From Canna indica (Eukaryota; Streptophyta; Magnoliopsida; Zingiberales; Cannaceae), in assembly GCA_034359265.1 (NCBI GenBank), contig CP136894.1:28054501-28118500 (forward strand): a stretch of DNA of 64,000 nucleotides, written 5' to 3'. Below the pieces are notes generated by a model that ran no database searches, had not been told where the DNA came from, and saw only the letters and a list, made by a program, of their open reading frames with translations. Below are positions 1-15,100 of the stretch, piece after piece. Made by a program: the position numbers and the translations under genes. Each line of letters starts with the position of its first letter. The stretch's first letter is position 1.

Positions 1-1700
1 ATTCAAGTCATCACATATAACAATGCAAACTTTAAAAGGGCCTATGGGCTAATTGAAGATGAATATTCTCACATTTTTTGAACTCCATGTGCAGTGTTTG
101 TTTAGATTTGTTGATGAAGGATATCAGTGCCAATGGTGAAGTTGATAGTAAAAAAAGATTAAAAGATCACTGGATTTATTTACTATCACACATTGGTCCA
201 TACTCTTAGGAGGAAGTTTACCGATGGCAAGATATGAGATTTTTAATGAAAATGACTGAAAGAAGATTTGGTTAATTATAATTTGTATCTATGAGGGATT
301 CTTCGAGCAAGAGCGACTACATTTGCAACAAACTTCGTTGCATTTCTCTCCAGCAACAAAAGATTGGTTTAAGGACATTGTTTATAAGCCCATAATGGTC
401 TTTGTCTAGATATGCAACAAGATCCAATGGGAAAGAGACCGATAAGTATGTGCTTAATCAACAATTTTGGGATTACGTCGCTGTAGAACCATTGTATGTG
501 GTTCTACGAATGGTAGACATGAAAGCCAAAAATGGGTTTTGTCTACCACTACTTTCACTAGGCAAAAGAAGAAAACAAGGTCTTGAAGGTCTAAAATAAA
601 TATGAGCCCTTCATTGATATCATCACAAAGAGATGAGAGATGAGAGATGAGAGATGAGATACTCAAATGGATTAAGACATACACCACGATAGTAATAATT
701 TGTTAAGTTATTTACTTATTTGTTCATTTATTTTTAAATTATTTAATCATTATCATAGAATTATATATTTTCTTCTAGGTTTATTATTTATATTCAGTAT
801 ACCAATATCGTTACGTAATTAGTACCACAGACGAGACACTATTATATGTTCTTTGTAAGGTTATCGTGCGTATGTTGGCAAAGGCAAAAGCTTTGAAAGC
901 CATTTGGAAACAAGAAATTTTTGAGATGCATACGAAAGCTTTAACGATTTGTTCGCAATTGATTGCCGATATACTATCGATCCAAGTATATAAACTAATT
1001 TTTTATTTCTTTTTAGGTTATTAATTAGTTCAAAATATTATTTAATTTTTATATGTGCAGTTGAATGGTGGTTGTAATTTAGCTCCCACAATCCAAAACT
1101 TCGGTGGATTGTCGTCCCAAACTATTTCATCAAGTGGATGCAATAGGAATTGGTCTACCTTTTTGCTCATACATATGAAGCCCCATAACCATCTATCATA
1201 TGCCCGCTAGAGAAGTTGGTGTATGTCCACTACAATTTCCGGCTTTGAATGCAGATTTTCAAATCGAAGGCAAGGTAGAAAATTTGGAGATACATCCGTT
1301 TGTTGTTGATTTCACCCAAAGCGATGACAACCTGGTGATGAATTGGTGGAGCACCATGAAAAATGATCAACCACTTTTTGACAAAGAAGGTGATCCACCT
1401 CAACCTTCAAGATCAATTGAGTCACAGGACCAAGAAGGTATGCAAGAAGATGCGGAGAGTCAAAGATTTGAGAGGAAAATGAGCCTTATTCCCTCATAGC
1501 AGGCGTGTTTTGAGTTGAGAGTCCAATTTGACTCCTCGGCATCCCAAACTCAATCCCAATCGCAACCAAGCACGAAGAAGTCTGCACCATCACCATCAAA
1601 GATTGTAGAAGCAAAAGGGAAAAGACCAGTAGCAATAGATCCTTTTGATGCAATTGAAGAAAAAGAAGCGGCCTCGTCTATAGGAGCAATAAAATAGAAG
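1..1700 (+). pseudogene. degenerate hAT-family transposase (cut by window edge)
   Basis: Pieces of a plant hAT transposase appear in order but in shifting frames. At 1-115 the residues resemble the 'TDNA.NY..A..L...Y......TPCA' catalytic-core region. At 290-600 there is a DUF659-like stretch with 'FWDYVAVEPLYVVLRMVD'. At 1060-1190 there is the C-terminal dimerisation motif 'SSSGCNRNWSTF.LIH', continuing after a frameshift near 1205 as 'EKLVYVHYNF'. From 1230 to about 1850 a Ser/Gln/Asp-rich tail follows. Stops and frameshifts occur throughout, so it cannot make a transposase. No terminal inverted repeat is visible; the 5' end lies before the window. It sits upstream of, or within an intron of, the S28 protease gene. 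Identification rests on family motifs recognised by eye. Confidence 0.75.
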
Positions 1701-3137
1701 ATGGCTGAGATGACGACGATGGAGGTGATCCCTCTAGTGGAGAAGAAACTGGAGTTCCATCAACACTAGCACCTCGAGATCTTTGGATGAATGAACTATG
1801 CTTTGATATTTGCACGCAAGATAAAGACCATGACGACTAGAGGAGTAGGACGACCATAGTGTATGAGAAGAGGGTAAAAGAGGAACAAATTTGAAGTACC
1901 AAAGACATTGTAGGACTATCGTCATCACATGATGAGTAGCTTGCACAAATTCGAAGTAACAAATTTGTAGTCCGATAATTCCACTAGCGCCACCTCCTAC
2001 TCTCAAGACTATAGTGATTTATGGACTTAAGCTCCCACAAAAGGAAGTTTGATGTTGATGTTGTATTTTGGATACTAAAACATTATGACTTAGGATAATT
2101 TTCAAATATGAACTTTGGAAACCTATGGAATCGATCTTAGTCGTGTTTGACCCATTGAGATACCTACTTTCTTTGACGGACGTTACTCTTTTGCATTTTA
2201 GGTATCAATTTGTATTTTTTTTATTATAACTTGAAGATTAAAATCATGTAGTAGACCATGGTTGAGAATTTTATGCATATTCTTTTCATCATCTATTAGT
2301 GGACTATGTGTGTTTTTCGTCATTTCAATGATTAAATAATGTGTTTGGAGTTTAAAATTATGTTTCAGAGTCTAAATTGAAAAAAATGGAAAAATCTGGT
2401 ACAAATCAGTACGGGCCAATTTATGCCGGTTCGTAGTGTGTCGGTATGGTACTGTAATGTATGAATATCGGCCAGTTATCGAGATTTGTACCAATACGTA
2501 TTGGTACTGACCAGCGCTGTGCCAGACTGCCAGTACAAGTCCATGGTGATCCATTGATAATTAAAAAAATAATTTACCAAGATTAGCTTTTAACGTTGGA
2601 ACATGCATTGATAAATGATAACTGGTAATAAAGATTACCATATCAGTCAATTTTGTAAAAGAAATGCAAATACATTAGCAAAGATCACCTTGTTGTATTA
2701 ACCACTAAAGATAGCAAGTTCCTGAACAAAATTTCCAGTCTTTAAGGTAACAAGATTTGTGAATTATGCTTGGTTTGATCTCCCATCATTTTGTTTTTAT
2801 ATTGTAATGCACATTTATTCCCTTCATTCCTTGTGATTGGTTTCTTATGGTATACATTATCCCTTCCATTTCCTCAGTTCAATAAACACGCTAAGGCAAT
2901 ATCCTCATCCTTTCCTTTGCGTTCCTTATGCTAAGGTATCATTGTTATTCTATTTAGCAAGTAATTATATGCATTGACGAATATTGTTTAATGAGCAAGT
3001 GGTAGGAGTAATGAGAAGCTTGTTTCCATTCACATTCATCGAGTACCTTTTTGCATAAGTATTAACAAGAAATTCAGAAAAGGGTTTTTGTATTCATATT
3101 GCCAACCAAATATTTGATTTTTGGTATCTTTGTTCAG
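1701..3137. other. non-coding stretch: hAT tail, GTAC-rich repeat scrap, intron
   Basis: No coding exon is recognisable. About 1701-2000 may be the end of the hAT element. 2392-2545 is a short GTAC/CGGTA-rich patch resembling the element at 9345-10323 but without its ends. 2560-3137 is AT-rich and ends in the acceptor of the first visible S28 exon. I found no upstream S28 exon here. Confidence 0.5.
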
Positions 3138-6100
3138 GTCGGAGATTCAGCTGGCCCTGAATGTAAATCTGCACTTCAAGAAATAACTTATATCATCGAT
3201 GAACAACTTAAAGTTGATGGAAAATCAGTGAAAAGTTTATTTGGCGCATCTAAGGTAATTTTTTGTTTCCAACTTTAATTTGTAGCTTTGAGAACTTGGG
3301 CTGAGTGCAAATTGGATGTAATAAGCTATCTATCTATTTGCTTATGAAAAATTGATGCTTCAGAAAATATTAGTTTTATAGCAATTGTCCTTAGCAGTTA
3401 GCACTATTTCTTATGATATTTTTTCTTTGAATAAAAAACTATTATATTTGTTTATGTATATACACTAACATATTTTACTATGGTAAGTGCTAGACTGTAG
3501 AGTGTAGACATATGGTGTCCATCATTCTATGCAAATATATCTGGTGTGTGGTTTTATTCATTTGTTATAATTTCTTCTGCTGCAGCTTAAGAATGATGTT
3601 GACTTCTTGTTCCTATTGGCTGATGCTGCAGCAATTGCGGTAAGCAGATTACATGAATAAGAGATTTTTTTGATGATTATGATACTTAGCAAATTCTTTT
3701 TTACTTGTTTAGTTTCAGTATGGGAATCCTGATGTTTTATGTTCTCCTCTTGTTGATGCCAAGAAGAATGGGACTGACCTATTGGTAAGCTTTCATATAC
3801 TTCAGTATCTTTTTTTATGGCAAAGCTAAAATGGTGAAGGCACGGCTGATCTCTAGACTTTTAAATAAATAACATAGGCCCTTTCGTTGAGCTAGTAGGG
3901 GATTTTTTAGATTGATTTGGCATGGTATCTAGAATCTTTGATATTATAGGATGTTACTGAACTGTCTAGGCTAATAATTAATGTATATTATCAATGAGTA
4001 GGCAATTTGCCAGATATCTTTTTACACAACATAGATAAAAAAAATATCTTCACTTGAAAACAATAAATAATAGAGAAGATTTTTGAGTGATTTGAATGAG
4101 ATGAAAAACTCTCAGCAAGCATATTTATATACATACAGAAGTAATTACATCTTCTATTTATAAGAAATAGTAATTAGGAATAGATTTCTAGGTAAGTGGC
4201 TATTTAATGATCTTAATATTCCCAAATATTGTTTCTGTTTCCAACACTGGGAGCATGCACATTTATAGTTAGTGTGGGAACTCACAACACTTCCCCTCAA
4301 GCTGGGGAATGGATATCAAACATTTCCAGCTTGCTAGTGAGGATTTGAAACTTCTCAATAGGAAGATCCGAGAGAACAAATGGAGTGGTAATCAAGCCAC
4401 TATCTAGTTTTTCTTTTATGAAATGGCGATCAACCTCAATGTGTTTTGTTCTATCATGCTGAACGAGATTGTGAGCAATACTGATGACAGATTTGTTGTC
4501 ACAAAAAAATTTCATAGGAAAATTGCATTTTACCCTCAAGTCATCCAAAACAATCTTCGTTGTATACACTTCCATGGACATAGTTCCATCTCTCTTGAAT
4601 AACAATCCTCTTCAAGGTGTAGCTTTAAGATACTAGATTCTATCAATTGCATGCAAATGTCTCTCCCTTGGATCATGCATAAACTAACTAACAAAACTAA
4701 AAACATAAGCCAAATCATGTTTAGTATATGATAGGTAGATTAGTCTTCCTACTAACCTATGATATAGAGCCTTATCAACCATGGGACTTTCCTCCTCATT
4801 CCCAATTCTATGATTTTGCTCAATGGGAACACCCGAGGACTTCCACCCTAATTTCCATGTTTCTTTGAGCAAATCAAGGATATACTTTCTTTGGGATACA
4901 AAGATGCCTTGTTTAGAGTAAGCAACTTCAATGCCAAGAAAGTATTTTAATCTTCCCAAATCTTTTATTTCAAATTCAGCTGCAAGTCTCTATTTCAATA
5001 TTTCTCTTTCAACCAAGTCACCTCCAGAAATAATAATATTATTAATATACACAAGTAGAACAATAAATTTTCCTTCTTGTGAATGTTTAAAAAAGAGTGT
5101 ATGATCACATTGACTTTGCTTGTACCCTAAAGCTAACATTGCCTTGGTGAATCTCCCAAACCATGCTCGGGGTGCCTGCTTTAATCCATATAGAGCCTTT
5201 TTTAACTTACACAGCTTGTCTCCTTCACCATTGTGATTAAATCCCAGTGGGATCTCCATGTACACATCTTCTTTCAAGTCTCCATGAAGGAAAATATTTT
5301 TCACATCAAATTGTTGTAACTCCCAACCAAAGTGAGCAACAAGTGACAATAGTACTCTAATCGTATTCATCTTTGCCACCAGAGCAAAAGTCTCTTATAG
5401 TCAATCCCGTAGGTTTGAGTGTATCCTTTCGCTACCAGCCTAGCTTTGTACCTGTCCAGTGTACTATTCGATTTATACTTCAAAGTATAGACCCACCGAC
5501 ACCCCACATGCTTCTTTTCTTTAGGCTTGACAATATCCCATGTCCCATTTTTTTGAGTTTTTTGACTAAAAAATCACAACGTTTCAAAACTTTTTAAGTT
5601 CTACCCGCGTTTTCAAAATTCGCCTGTAAATGCATATAGTTTCCATCCGTTGATGCCATCTACCAATTCGTCAAGCGCTGTCTCAACTAAGCTGACGTGG
5701 AGGAAAATGGCACTCGCGTGGCTGACGGCTTCATACATGGCTGATGGCCCCACCTTTTTTTTCTCTCTTCTCTTCTTCCTCCCGGCTGCTGCCACCTTTT
5801 TCCCATTTTTTCTCCTCCTCCTCCTCCTCCTCCTCCTCCTCCTCCTTCACTATCCCAAAGATCTGCTGTTCCCATTAGATATAAGGGTCGACGGTCTGTC
5901 TTCTCTAGCCACGTCTTGACGCGCCTGAGCTACGGTACAACATGGCTGTCCTGCCCAGCCCAACGCTTGAGCTCCTCTATGGCCGCCACCGCGGATCGAC
6001 CGACCTCACTCTCGAGGTGACATTTCTCGACCACCACGGCGTCGTGCGCAGCCTTGAGCTCGGCGTACGCCTCCTTTACCTGTTTGTGCTGGGGATGACC

Positions 6101-9100
6101 CTCATCTGGTTCGTCACCCTCATCCCCAACACCATCATTGCCCAGGTTAACACCCTCTTCGTCAAGCAAGGCACCAAGCTCGACCGCCACCTCGGCACCG
6201 GAGGCTTCGAGATCCTCGCCACCTCCCTCGGCAGCTTCATCACTATCTCCATGCTCCTCTCTGTGCCCCTCTACGACCGCTTCTATGTTCCCTTCATGCG
6301 CCGCCGCACCGTCAACCCACTGTAGGAGAAAGAGCTGCTCTGATCATAGCCATGGTACTAGAAACAGAGGGCCTGATCTGTAGCCAATGCAGCTTTGGCC
6401 CGAGGCCCACTAGCAGGTGGTTCAGTATTCAGAGGATCAATAGCTGAAGTAGAAGCACCATTCCTATTATTTCTACTAGTTAATCTTGTAGAAACACATG
6501 TAGGAGAAAGAATAATCTTCTATATTATTCACAATGAGAGATCTCATATATATACAACCTAGGTCTCCTTCATTTAGGAAACCTTAATTTAGGAAACAAT
6601 AAATACAATGAATCCCTATAATCAAGCTAACAATTAATTCCCTGATAACACTTAATTCTCTAACACTCCCCCTCAAGCTAGAGCATATAATCATGCCCAG
6701 CTTGTTACAGATGTAATCAATTCGAACCTCATTCAAAGCCTTTGTAAAGATATCTCCTAGTTGATCTTCAGACTTAACATGTTCTCTAGAGATGAACTTT
6801 TGTTGAATCTTGTCACGAACAAAGTGGCATTCGATTTCAATATGTTTGGTTCTTTCATGAAACACGGGATTGGAAGCAATATGAATGGCAGCTCAATTAT
6901 CACACCACAACTTTGCTAGTTGAGAGTCTTCAGTCCAACTTCACTTAATAGCTGATATATCCATACTACTTCACACACAGTTTGTGCCATAGCTCTATAA
7001 GACCTCCGGACTCACCTTTACCAATAGTCCGCTTCGTCATAAGATCCTCAGAGAGACAAACGCTGGTATAAAATGAGACAAAATAATTCAAGGCACGAGT
7101 AAGTTTACTCACAGAGACTAAATTGAAGGCAAAGTTGTGTAGAACTAAAACATCAGTCAAAGAAATAAATGAAGTCGGACTAATAGTTCCTGAACCAAGG
7201 ACAGAAGATGTAGACCCGTTTGCTATTCTGACACTGGAAGGAACCAAGGCACGAGTATTCACAACTTAGAAGATAACTTACTGAATCTTACAAGATATTG
7301 CTACTGTTGTCCAACTTTCTCTATAGAGTTGATAACATCCTATTTCATTGTCATTCTAAGCATGCATCCGAATTTAAACACATATATTTTTTGTTAAATA
7401 TTACTAACTTTCTTAAGTCTTTTTTGGCCATGAAGCAAGTAGAGTTTGAATAGTGATCACTTTATGTTGCTACGCCTGGACGTTTTTATTTGAAATATCG
7501 CCACTCCTGGAAATATAATAAGAAGTACCTCCATTTTGCTGAAAGAGAAATGTTAATGAAAGATTTATACCTTGGTTGATTTGATGCTTCAGGAAGTATA
7601 TGCTAAATATGTAAGAGAGTATTATCTTGGAAGCTTTGGCGTATCAGTACAGACTTATGATCAACAGCATCTAAAGAATACAACTCCTGGTGAAAATAGT
7701 GGTACGCCCACAGCTTTTGTCTTAGTTTGGCTCTTTTATGAAAGTATATGTTCATAATCTTTTTAGGTTTGCTTTATCTAAGAACAAGTTTTCAATTTGC
7801 ACTTTCACATTTCATGTGTTAACAACAAATTTGCTTCATTTGTAGCTGATCGGTTATGGTGGTTCCAAGTTTGTTCTGAGGTTGCATATTTTCAAGTGGC
7901 ACCAGAGAATGATACTGTTCGTTCACCAAGAATTGACACAAGGTATTCTTCCATTAAATGATGCTAGAAAGTGCTTGTTTATTTCTTTACTGCACCATGC
8001 AAAAGTTGATCTATAGAAAGTTTAATTATATACTGGCTTAAATCTTAGATAATTGGTTGACTGATTGAGTTGATGTGAGAGACTGGGGAATTGAGATATG
8101 GTTCTTCATGGTTGAGGGATTGAGTTCAACTACATTGGTTCTTCATGGTTTCTTAGAGCGATTTTTCACATATAACATCAGATCAAAAGTGAGCAAACTT
8201 CCTTGTGATCTATTTTTTATGATCACTGGCAACAAACTCGTGGAAGCATTTTTGCAAGAAAAGAAAACAAGAGGCATCCATTTACTTCATATTACCGTCA
8301 TTATTCATCTGCGTCCATCAATTCAATGGCAAGGTTATGCTTGCATCGCTCATAGAATATATTCTATAGCTTGTGTTCCAACTTGGTAGCATTATGGAGG
8401 TTGTAATATGGTCTTACTAGATAAGTAATGCATTCAATGTGATAAGTATACAAGTAAATGCCGATGTTACATGTGCAGATACAAGAAAAAGAATCTTCAG
8501 GGGCAATATTTCGTATGAGCATTAGCTAGATTGAATACGAAAACAATGTAAAGCTGGAGATAATATGTTATGAAAATGTTTTCTGGATGTAAAATTCATT
8601 GATCTGTAAGTGCTGGTGAAGTTTTTAGTGAACTGGCATGGAGTAATCGTGTTGCGGTAATGACGTATCTAGTAATGAATAAGCATATATAGCACAAAGG
8701 TTTCACATGTGGGTTATTAAGAGGGAAAAGTGGGAACTCCTCATAGGTAGCCCTCCTTTAGCTTGCATATTTATAGATAGATAAAAAGAGTACCTTTATA
8801 GCTAAGTCCCTTGAATGAGTATATCATTTGAATTTTTAGCAACTAAGGTATTAGTAAACATGAACAACCATTCCTTGTAAGAAATTCTCTATTTTCAGGG
8901 GAGTGATGGCAGTGATGGGTGATGAAAAACTAAAGTAGTGAAAATTGAAGTAGTTTTGTTAGAAATAAAACAGATGTTCCTAGCACGTCTTTGTGGCAGT
9001 CTGATACCTTCTTGATAGGAAGCCATAGCTGATGTTCTTTCTTAGCTAGTCATATGAATATCAATCTCTTTGTGTTGTTCTGCCATTGCTGACCTTTTCG

Positions 9101-12100
9101 CTGGAGCTGGTTACTGGTTAGGTTATTGTCCAATAAACAAGGTTTGGCTGATTATGTATTGCTATCATCTATTCACAAAATGGTGACCATGGAATCACTT
9201 TAACTTATTTACTCCAATTTTAGCCAGTGTCTTTTACATGAAGCTTCAGCAATAATCCATCTCCTATCAGCCTTGGACCTTTGGTGTGTCCTCAGCATGG
9301 ATTGAACTTGTGTATGTTCTTATCTGACTGGTATTAATCACCATCAAGGTTCCAAATACTGTACCACCCAGAACAGGCAGTACGTACCGGTATTTTTGGA
9401 ATCAGGTACCCGGTACCTACCGTGTACTGACTGGTACCGGGTGTACCGATAAATACTGCCCACATGGTTTAAAATACCGGTACCGTACCGACACACGGTA
9501 CGGTCCGGTACGAAAAATGCATACCGTCTTTTTTTTTTTTTTTTTGCTGTTAAAAATAACTCCAATAACACATAATTGATCAAGAAATACTTAAATTTAA
9601 GATTCAAATGTCAAATACATGAATACAATGTTTAAAATGCGGACGAATGACGTCCGTCGTACTCGTACATATCTTTGGGACATATACGACTAAGGTCAAC
9701 ATCGTATATTGGGATGTGTGGCGACTGATTTGCCCTAACCCTCTTATGTTGCGCTATGCAGAGTCTTCGGCGGTCCCGCTAGGGGGCAGTGCCCCCTACC
9801 TGGGGTGTAGGGGCGGAGCCCCCGGAGATTTTTTGGGCCCTTTGAGCTGTGGGCCTGTGTCGTCCTATATAAACTCCAATGTAATGATTCTTTTGTATCT
9901 GTGAAAAACCCTAATACAGTACCCAACGACTCTTTTTAAGAGCCGTTGGGTCATACCGGGGTATTGCCTGGTATGACATCAAATACCGCCCGGTATGGGC
10001 AGTATTTACCGAGATACCTGGTATCGCCCAATACCGAGTATCTCGTATACCAGTTTTTTCAAACAACCGATAAATACCGGCCGTACCGCCCGGTACGGTA
10101 CGGTATTTGATACCATGACTGCCCATACCATGCAGTATTTTATAGTACTGCCCATACCGGGCGGTACCACCCGGTATGGGCCACCATACTGGTGCTGCAG
10201 AGCATCAGTACTATGGTGCTGTGGGGTGCTCTGGTATGGTGCAGAGAGTATGGTGCCGGTACCATATTGGTATGTATCGGTGCCAGTCAAACACGGGTAC
10301 CGGTATTGAAATTTTGAACCTTGATCACCATATATATAAATTATCATATTGAGGAGCATCTATTGTTATATGAAAGTCTACCATACTAAAACATTATATT
10401 GCTACAAGAACTAAAGAGTCAGTACTCAGTATTCAATATTTAATTTTCTTGTTCCGAGGTATTAGAAATCTCCATGTAGATCAGTAGATGTTCCAAGATA
10501 GTTTCTATTGTTTTTTCCACTGGAGTATAGGAGGGATTTGTGCAGCAGCAAACAAACAACGAGAATAACACAGAAAGGCTGCTACTGTGCTATCTCCTAT
10601 TCTCTTCTCATTTTCTTGTCACTCTTCTTATTTGTTAATTCCTACCTGTCTTCTCTTTAAATGAAAAATGTTTCTTACTTTTTTTTTCGTTATATGAATT
10701 AACCAAAATGAACTGGTTAAGTCCACCTACCAGTTACAACTTAGAACAGATGATTTGATCCAAATATTGGATAATGTATCTGTTTTGGATTGTTGTCACC
10801 TGGATTTTGGCAGTCAGCACATTCATTCATGATTGAGTAATCTTTACTTGACATGGCTTGGTAGTTGATACATATCAATTAGGAGTGTGGATCACCCCTC
10901 CTATGTTCAGTGGAAGATAATTGTTTTATGTAATCAGCTAATTGTCATTCCAAACTTTATCACATTCCAAATGTGAAACACTAAATCAAATCAGCCTTGG
11001 TATGTCTGCATATTCTACTTAGAACGAGAAGAAAATTAATAAGCTAGTTGTAATCTTTATTTTCTAGAGAATTATTTTTAGTATAAATAGGGAGTTTGTT
11101 AGGAGTCTGATGATGTTTTAATTTATGACATTTTCTTAATCGAGCCTTCTTTATGGCTTGGTTATCATGGTTAATATCTTATATTACCTGTTCATGCATT
11201 CATTGTATCCTAACCTGCTCATTGTATCTATCTTTAGTTCTTTACTTTATATGATATTTACTAGGTTGCCAAGAAATGTCCAAGCTTTCAGCAATTAGTT
11301 ACAATCTATTCTTTGCATATGTCATTTTTATGCTTGGGCAAATCTGTTCATAAAGTTTTCTTGAACAAATGTAGTTACAATTTGGATCTTTGCAAAAATG
11401 TTTTTGGAGAAGGAGTTTATCCTGATGTGGAAATGACCAACATTTACTATGGAGGCACAAGAATTGCTGGTATGCTTCTCCAATGATATTTTTCAACCAT
11501 TTGGTTGTTTAAGGATAAGGGGATATTTTGAGGTTAGCCTTCATTAAATAATTATAATTCAATTCATTTGAAAGTCAGTATTTTTTTTTCAGAAGTTGAT
11601 AACTGTATTTGTTATGGCCATATTTTCAGGATATACATTGATGTGAAAATACGATTAGTTTAGTAATTTTTTTGTTGAAAATTGGCTTAAATAACATAGG
11701 ATAATTGGCCTGTCCATTTGGTTAAAACCAAATCGAGTTAGGTTAATTGGACCAAATTGTTTGTAGAATTGCTAAATTGAACCAAACAAAATTAGTCTCC
11801 AACCTGAACCAAAAGCAAATCTATTTTTTGGGTTTGGCTTGGTTGGGTTGGTATTCAGGTTAAACCAAAATTAATATTAATAATATATTTAGTAATGTTA
11901 AAATATAGGATACTAATAATCATTATTTGAATACAGAAAGCATATACTTTTGTTCCGTTAAGCTTGCATTGTTGGAAAATGAATTCAAGCCAAACACTAA
12001 CTTTTGGTTTAGAACCCTAATGGAACTAATTTTTTCTTCTTTGTGCTAGAAATCAAACCAATCTGGAAAATTCAGTTTAGTTTGGTTTGGTTTTTTGGTT

Positions 12101-15100
12101 TAAACAGAATTTTGGACAGCTTTAGAGTTATGCCAATACTGACATTTTGGAGAAAAATAACTCTTACAATTATGCATCAAAGCATTGGCCATAAAAACAT
12201 TGGTTGCAACTCATCATACTACTGTGACAGCGAAAAGTTAATAAGTAAAATTTGTCACTTGCCAGTTGCCACAGAGGTTTGTGAAGTTATAACAAATTTG
12301 AATTTAAAATTATTAAAAATATGTTTTTAACATTTTCTTGAGACATTAACCAAGTGCTAACCTTTATTAGTCCAACAAGTAAGCATACTTATTGTAACCT
12401 TGCCATATGAAAAATATTATAGCCACAACGATCAGCTTAACCATGCTAAGTATATGGGAAAATTCGGTTTAGTTTGGTTTTTTGGTTTAAACACAATTTT
12501 GCACAGCTCTAGAGGATCATTAATATTCCAATATTGACATTTTGGAGAACAGTAGCTTTTACAATTATGCATCAAAGCATTGGCCATAAAAACATTTGGT
12601 GCAACTTATCATGCTATTATGACATAAACACACTAATAAGTAAAATTTATCGCATGCCATAGAGTTTTATGAAGTTATTACAAGTTTTAATCCAAAATTT
12701 TATTTAAAAAATATATAAACTTGATTAGTCCTCCAACGAGTAAACATACTTCTTGTAACCTTGCTATATGGAAAATATTAAAGCCAATAAGCCACAATGA
12801 TCAGCTCAACCATGCTAAATATTAGTTTTCCACGAGTTTAGGTCAAACTGTCAAAGCAACTAATAACGATTGTAAAGGTCACTGATATGGTGCATGATGG
12901 AAGCAAACCAAGCATAACATTAGTTTTCATAAAGCATCAATGCACGTAAAGATAATGAACATGCATAACATTCATGTCCCATGGTTTGACTCACAAGGAG
13001 TCTCTCGCACTATCATTGCTCGATGTGGTGATAAGCCTGTCACATTTGTGCTACAAATCTGTCAGACAACCTTGCAACATAATGATGGAAACCATTAGCT
13101 TACCATGTCTTGTGACCCACTCATCCCCAAATGGAATCACTAGGTAAAGCTCAAATTCATGGTATTGGCAACCTACCATTGCTAGATTAAATAATTACCC
13201 GTATGGGTAAATCTGCCCGGCTAGGTTAAAAAATATCAAATTTGCGCCAAACAGACAACGTACTTTGATAGGTCAACAATATATTGAAACATGCTCTATT
13301 GTTAACAAGAAGTTGATCAATACTTTGCCGATTGTCAAAAGTGAACAGATAAGACAATAATAAGATCATCACTTATAGGGGCCAATGGTTCAAACTTTCG
13401 TGTTAAGAATATAAATGCATAAATTGGTCTTTGTCCTAACAATTTAAACTTTTAAGAAAGTTGGTCATCCAATCAAATATAACATGGTATCATAGCAGAG
13501 AAGGTCTTGAGTTTGAATACTCCTAGTGTCAGTATTTAAAAAAATTACCTCCCACCTCAATTAAGTGGATCCACACTAGATGGGCTTGGGTCAGTCTCTT
13601 GAAGTTTACCCGCCCACAAGTGAGGGGGAGTGTTAAGAATATTAATGCACAAATTGGTCTCTATCCTAATAAGCTTTTGGGAAAGTTGGTCATCCAATCA
13701 AATTTAACACTTCCTAAGGACACATTTCAATTGAACCAATTCTTAATCCATTCAATTGAACCAAAGCAATGAATTGGATTAGAATTCATTAATCAAATTA
13801 ATTAATTAAACCAAAATAAAATTTTAGGTCAAATTTCAAAAGAATAGGTGAAGACTCATCAGGTGGGCTGAACAATCCATGCCACAATAGCCTCTTTACT
13901 AAACTTGTTCTAAATATCTATATTGTTTTTTTGTAAATTTGATTGGGTAACCAACTATCTCAAAATCTTAAGTTGCTAGGCAAGGTCCTATCTTTTGATC
14001 TATTCTTTACAATTTTACACCAAACTTAAATAAAACCAAATTGGATATATGCTTCATATGAGTATATGAAGAATTTGAAGAAGGGAATATTATAATCTTC
14101 TCTGTTATATCTTCAAACAATATACAAGGCCCAATTTGTACACACAGAATGAAGCCTATCTAGGAAAGTTTACAAGGCAGTAAATAAATCACAATCAAAT
14201 CACAAAGAATTAAGGCATAGAAATTAGCCTAATCCCTGAAAATCAGCACCCTAAAAATTAGCATAATTAATTTCATTAGTCAATACCCCCCTCAAGTTGG
14301 TGCATAGATATCACACGTGCCCAACTTGCAGACCAATGTATGAAAGGTCCTATTGCTGAGCCCTTCTGTAAACACGTCAGCTAGCTGCTTGTCCAAGGAG
14401 CCATCTGTCAGCTTTTCTTTAATGAAGCATCAATCAATCTCTATATGCTTTGCCCGGTCATGTTGAATTGATTTATGAGCTATACTAATGGTAGCTTTGT
14501 TATCACAAAATAAGGATAGATTATTCTATTCTGACAACATCAATTCTTCCAATAACTTATGCAGCCACAGTAGCTCACAAACACCTCGAGCCATGGCTCA
14601 ATACTCCACTTTAGCACTTGATCTTGATCGAGCAAGCACACTTTGCTTCTTGCTTCTCCAAATGACTAAGTTTCCTCCTATAAGCGTACAATAATCGGAT
14701 GTCGACCTCCTATCATCTAAAGATCCAACCCAATCTGCATCAGTAATGGCTTCTATCACAAAATGTGGTGATATCACAAAATGTGAAAGACAACCTGCAT
14801 GTGATGCTCACGAGGATGAAGGATCATGCATAAACTGGCTTACCAAGTTGACTGCATATGCTATGTCTGGTCTAGTATGCGAGAGATAAACCAATCTTCC
14901 CACTATCTTCCCAAGTCAACTGACTCACCAGTCCGTGCTTGCAGCCTATGGTTGCTCTCAATAGGAGATTATTTTATTTGTTACTGCCACACGGACTGGT
15001 TCACCTATAAAAATAAGAAATTTGTTACTTTTATTTAAGTCTGAATTGAGTTGAAGTTCCAAAGTTAAGTGAATAAATATTTGACCTGGCTAATAGGAGC

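Noticed and set aside
8075..8389. 104-codon open frame in S28 intron 5
   Set aside because: No recognisable family, intron-like composition, flanking exons splice across it.
9911..10359. Tyr/Gly/Arg-rich frames in the GTACCGG element
   Set aside because: Arise from GTACCGG-type repeats; no codon-level signal.
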